Assembly (NCBI RefSeq): GCF_018390695.1
Contig: NZ_JAHBGF010000012.1
Coordinates: forward strand, 62,001 to 126,000
DNA from: Ancylobacter sonchi
Lineage (GTDB): Bacteria; Pseudomonadota; Alphaproteobacteria; Rhizobiales; Xanthobacteraceae
Direction of reading: 5' to 3'
DNA length: 64,000 nucleotides
Position numbers and translations under genes: made by a program
The notes under the pieces: model-generated
What the model was told of the DNA's origin: nothing
What the model saw: only the letters and a program-made list of their open reading frames with translations
Databases searched by the model: none
Part shown: piece by piece, positions 61,403 to 64,000 of the stretch
Numbering within the stretch: position 1 is the first letter of the stretch
How the letters are laid out: every line of letters begins with the position of its first letter

Positions 61403-62467
61403 ATGACCAAGATCCTGTTCACCACGTCGCGGCGCGACGTCCTGCGCGGCGGCGCCGGCCTTCTCGGGCTGATGGCCACCCCGGCGGTGTTCACCGGCCG
61501 GGCCACGGCCGCCGACACCACCCTGACCGTCACCTCCTGGGGCGGCGACTACAACAAGTCGGTGCGCGAGGTGTTCGCCGACCCCTTCACCGCCGAGACC
61601 GGCATCAAGGTGACGCTGGTCGACAATGGCGACATGGCCAAGGTGAAGGCGCAGGTACAGGGCAACAACGTCCAGTGGGACGTGATCGACGCCCCCGCCG
61701 CCTTCGCCACCTCCGGCGCGCGCGACAAGCTCTGGGAAGAGCTGGACATGGGCATCATCAAGCCGGGCGAGCTGATCGCCAAGCCAGCGGCCGACTACAT
61801 GCCGATGTATCTCTATTCCGGCGGCCTTCTGTGGGACGACAAGCGCACCCCGGACGGCAAGCACCCGGTCGACTTCGCCGGCTTCTATGATTTCGCGAAA
61901 TATCCCGGCCGCCGCGTCATGCGCTCGCTCGCCTCCGAGACGCTCGAAGTCGCGCTGGTGGCCGACGGCGTCGCGCCGAAGGACCTCTACCCGCTCGACA
62001 TCGACCGCGCCTTCGCCGCGCTCGACCGCATGAAGCCGCACGTCTCCAAATGGGCGGCGACCACGCCCGACCAGGTGAACGCCGTGGTCCAGAACGAGGG
62101 CGACTTCTCCTACAGCTACTTCAACCGCGTGAAGTCGGCGCAGAAGGCCGGCGCCCCGCTCGCCTTCTCCTTCGAGCAGACCGTCAACTCGCTCGACTAT
62201 TTCGCCGTCCCCAAGGGCACGAAGAACAAGGAAGCGGCGATGCGCTTCATCGACTTCTGCCTGCGGCCCGACCGGCAGGTCGCGTGGTCGGTGCGCGGCT
62301 ACTACCTGCCCAACAGCGTCGCCGCGATGGACGAGGTCAAGAAGTCGCCTTCCGGCGATTTCCTGCCCGACCTCACCAACGGCAAGAACGTCATCGTCAA
62401 CTCCCAGTGGTGGGGCGAGAACTACACGGCAGTGCAGAAGCGCTATGCCGAGTGGATGCTGATCTGA
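61403..62467 (+). CDS. ABC importer substrate-binding protein, PotD-like, Tat-exported
   Basis: A 354-residue periplasmic protein. The N-terminus has a twin-arginine signal (TSRRDVLRGGAGLLGLMA), unlike the Sec signals of the other binding proteins in this window, with cleavage near RATAAD. The mature part has TSWGGDYNKSVREVF and NVQWDVIDAPA, and ends in LPNSVAAMDEV, as in putrescine/spermidine-type family members. GAGGGG precedes the ATG. The ligand is unknown. A terminator follows. Confidence 0.88.
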   Translation: MTKILFTTSRRDVLRGGAGLLGLMATPAVFTGRATAADTTLTVTSWGGDYNKSVREVFADPFTAETGIKVTLVDNGDMAKVKAQVQGNNVQWDVIDAPAAFATSGARDKLWEELDMGIIKPGELIAKPAADYMPMYLYSGGLLWDDKRTPDGKHPVDFAGFYDFAKYPGRRVMRSLASETLEVALVADGVAPKDLYPLDIDRAFAALDRMKPHVSKWAATTPDQVNAVVQNEGDFSYSYFNRVKSAQKAGAPLAFSFEQTVNSLDYFAVPKGTKNKEAAMRFIDFCLRPDRQVAWSVRGYYLPNSVAAMDEVKKSPSGDFLPDLTNGKNVIVNSQWWGENYTAVQKRYAEWMLI

Positions 62468-62483
62468 TCGTCCACCTGATCGG

Positions 62484-62517
62484 CCCCGTCCCGGCCGCCG
62501 GGACGGGGTTCGTTTTT
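62484..62517 (+). terminator. Rho-independent terminator after the PotABCD-like operon
   Basis: An 11-bp perfect stem (CCCCGTCCCGG with CCGGGACGGGG), 3-nt loop, then TTCGTTTTT, 16 bp after the binding-protein stop. Confidence 0.92.
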
Positions 62518-62557
62518 CCGCGTGCCTTCCTCCCGCCGCCCATCCGGTACGAATGCC

Positions 62558-64000
62558 ATGTCCGCCGAAGCCGCCGCCGCCCGCCCCGCCGCCGCCCCTT
62601 CCAATGACGCCCTTCTCGCCGAGCTGAAGGCGATCCTCGGTGAGCGCTACGTGCTCACCGACGCCGTCGACACCGCGCTGTTCCTCACCGATCATCGCGG
62701 CCGCTATCACGGCAAGGCGCTAGCAGTGGTGCGCCCCTCTTCGACCGCCGATGTCGCGAAGGTGGTGAAGACCTGCGCCGAGGCCGACGTCGCCATCGTG
62801 CCGCAGGGCGGCAATACCGGCCTGTGCGGCGGCGCCACGCCGCTGGAGCCGCGCCCGGCCGTGGTGTTGCGGCTCGACCGCATGAACCGCATCCGCGCCG
62901 TCTCGCCGGCAGAGGAGACCATCACCGTGGAGGCCGGCTGCATCCTCGCCGACATCCAGGGCGCGGCGGCGAAGGAAGGCCTCTTGTTCCCGCTCAGCCT
63001 CGGCGCCGAGGGCAGCTGCCAGATCGGCGGCAACATCTCCACCAATGCCGGCGGCATCGCCGTGCTGCGCTATGGCAACATGCGCCAGCTGGTGCTCGGC
63101 CTCGAAGTGGTGCTCGCCGACGGCACCGTGCTCGACGGGCTGCGCCGGCTGCGCAAGGACAATGCCGGCTACGACCTCAAGCAGCTGTTCATCGGCGCGG
63201 AAGGCACGCTCGGCGTGGTCACGGCGGCGGCGCTGAAGCTGTTCCCCGCCATCCGCTCGCGCTCCATCGCCCTGATGCAGCTCGACAGCGTCGAGGACGC
63301 GCTCACTTTGTTCGCCCGCGCCCGTGCGGTGTTCGGCGAGCGCATCTCCAGCTTCGAGATCATCGGCTCGTCCTATATGGACTTCGTACTGCGCTACGTG
63401 CCGGGCACGGTGATGCCCTTCGCGCAGAAATCGCCCTGGTACCTGCTGATCGAGGCCGGCGACTCCCAGCTTGACGCCCCGCTCGCCACGGCGATGGAGG
63501 GTTTCCTCGCCGAAGCCTTCGAGGCCGGGCTCATCTCCGACGCCACCATCGCCGCCAGCCTCGCGCAGGAAGAGGCGATCTGGAAGCTGCGCCACGGCGT
63601 GACCGGCGAGTTCAAGCTGGCCGGCAAGACCATGTCGCACGACACTTCGGTGCCGGTCGCCGAGCAGCCGGCCTTCGTCCGGCGCGTCGAGGAAGGTGTT
63701 CTTGCCGCCTATCCCGACGCCAATGTGATGTCGGTCGGCCATATCGGCGACGGCAACATCCACGTCGTCGTGCTGTTCCCGCATGAGCGTTTCGCGACCT
63801 CCGAGGAGTTCGAGATCGCCTCCGACGCCATCGACGTCATCATCGACGACGTGGCGATGGAGCTCGGCGGCTCGATCACCGCCGAGCACGGGGTCGGCAC
63901 CACCTATCGCAAGCGCCTGGCCCGCACCAAGAACCCGGCCGAGCTGGCGGTGATGCGCCAGATCAAGGCGGTGCTCGATCCCGAAAACCGGATGAACCCC
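62558..64000 (+). CDS. FAD-linked oxidase (GlcD / D-2-hydroxyglutarate dehydrogenase type), 3' end outside window
   Basis: The first 481 residues of a VAO-family flavoprotein, nearly complete by family length. The FAD-binding part has VPQGGNTGLCGGATPLE (about residues 86-102) and PLSLGAEGSCQIGGNISTNAGG (about 146-167). The C-terminal domain shows SVGHIGDGNIHVVVLFP, with the metal-type His, and SITAEHGVGTTYRKRL. It oxidises a D-2-hydroxy acid to the 2-keto acid and passes electrons to a carrier. It starts after a terminator, so it has its own promoter. Confidence 0.87.
   Translation, partial: MSAEAAAARPAAAPSNDALLAELKAILGERYVLTDAVDTALFLTDHRGRYHGKALAVVRPSSTADVAKVVKTCAEADVAIVPQGGNTGLCGGATPLEPRPAVVLRLDRMNRIRAVSPAEETITVEAGCILADIQGAAAKEGLLFPLSLGAEGSCQIGGNISTNAGGIAVLRYGNMRQLVLGLEVVLADGTVLDGLRRLRKDNAGYDLKQLFIGAEGTLGVVTAAALKLFPAIRSRSIALMQLDSVEDALTLFARARAVFGERISSFEIIGSSYMDFVLRYVPGTVMPFAQKSPWYLLIEAGDSQLDAPLATAMEGFLAEAFEAGLISDATIAASLAQEEAIWKLRHGVTGEFKLAGKTMSHDTSVPVAEQPAFVRRVEEGVLAAYPDANVMSVGHIGDGNIHVVVLFPHERFATSEEFEIASDAIDVIIDDVAMELGGSITAEHGVGTTYRKRLARTKNPAELAVMRQIKAVLDPENRMNP

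Overview
The window is uniformly GC-rich, gene-dense chromosomal DNA. I see no rRNA, tRNA, insertion sequence or CRISPR array. RegBA (ActSR) two-component genes, an OpuA-type TMAO transporter, DmeRF metal export, Rhizobiales-style ABC operons and a complete methylated-amine pathway point to an alphaproteobacterium of the Hyphomicrobiales, plausibly a facultative methylotroph of the Xanthobacteraceae type. That placement is inference from gene content.

Left part (1-20.4 kb). A truncated sulfatase, a small glycosyltransferase-like protein and a LysR/MFS divergent pair are followed by dmeRF, a Ni/Co-responsive regulator and exporter with two GGG/CCC operators. Next comes a LysR/quinone-oxidoreductase divergent pair. 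A long leftward operon (about 19.7 to 7.5 kb) joins a complete carbohydrate-type ABC importer (binding protein, two permeases, a 74-residue membrane protein, two ATPases) to a fused DhaK-DhaL kinase. It then adds a second, PEP-dependent system with separate DhaL, EIIA(Dha), HPr, enzyme I and DhaK genes, plus an unknown 135-residue protein. A YbaK-family deacylase lies divergently.

Middle part (20.4-36 kb, all leftward). A full wspABCDEFR chemosensory operon produces c-di-GMP through the diguanylate cyclase WspR. It lies next to cyoABCD-SURF1-regB-regA, in which a bo3-type quinol oxidase, its assembly factor and a redox two-component system are joined by stop/start overlaps.

Right part (36-64 kb). 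First come an MHS-family transporter, a choline-kinase-like phosphotransferase, a dimethylglycine-dehydrogenase-like flavoprotein and a DeoR regulator. Then follows a methylated-amine block: a GcvT-like protein, tdm (TMAO demethylase), tmm (trimethylamine monooxygenase), dmmABC (dimethylamine monooxygenase), an XRE-cupin regulator and tmoXWV (TMAO ABC importer). Together these would import TMAO and convert TMA to TMAO to DMA to monomethylamine, passing formaldehyde to tetrahydrofolate; no monomethylamine-oxidising genes are visible here. The last 9 kb hold a DapA-like aldolase, a PuuC-like aldehyde dehydrogenase, an XRE-cupin regulator, a polyamine-type ABC importer and a truncated FAD-linked oxidase, which together look like an unassigned catabolic unit under one regulator.
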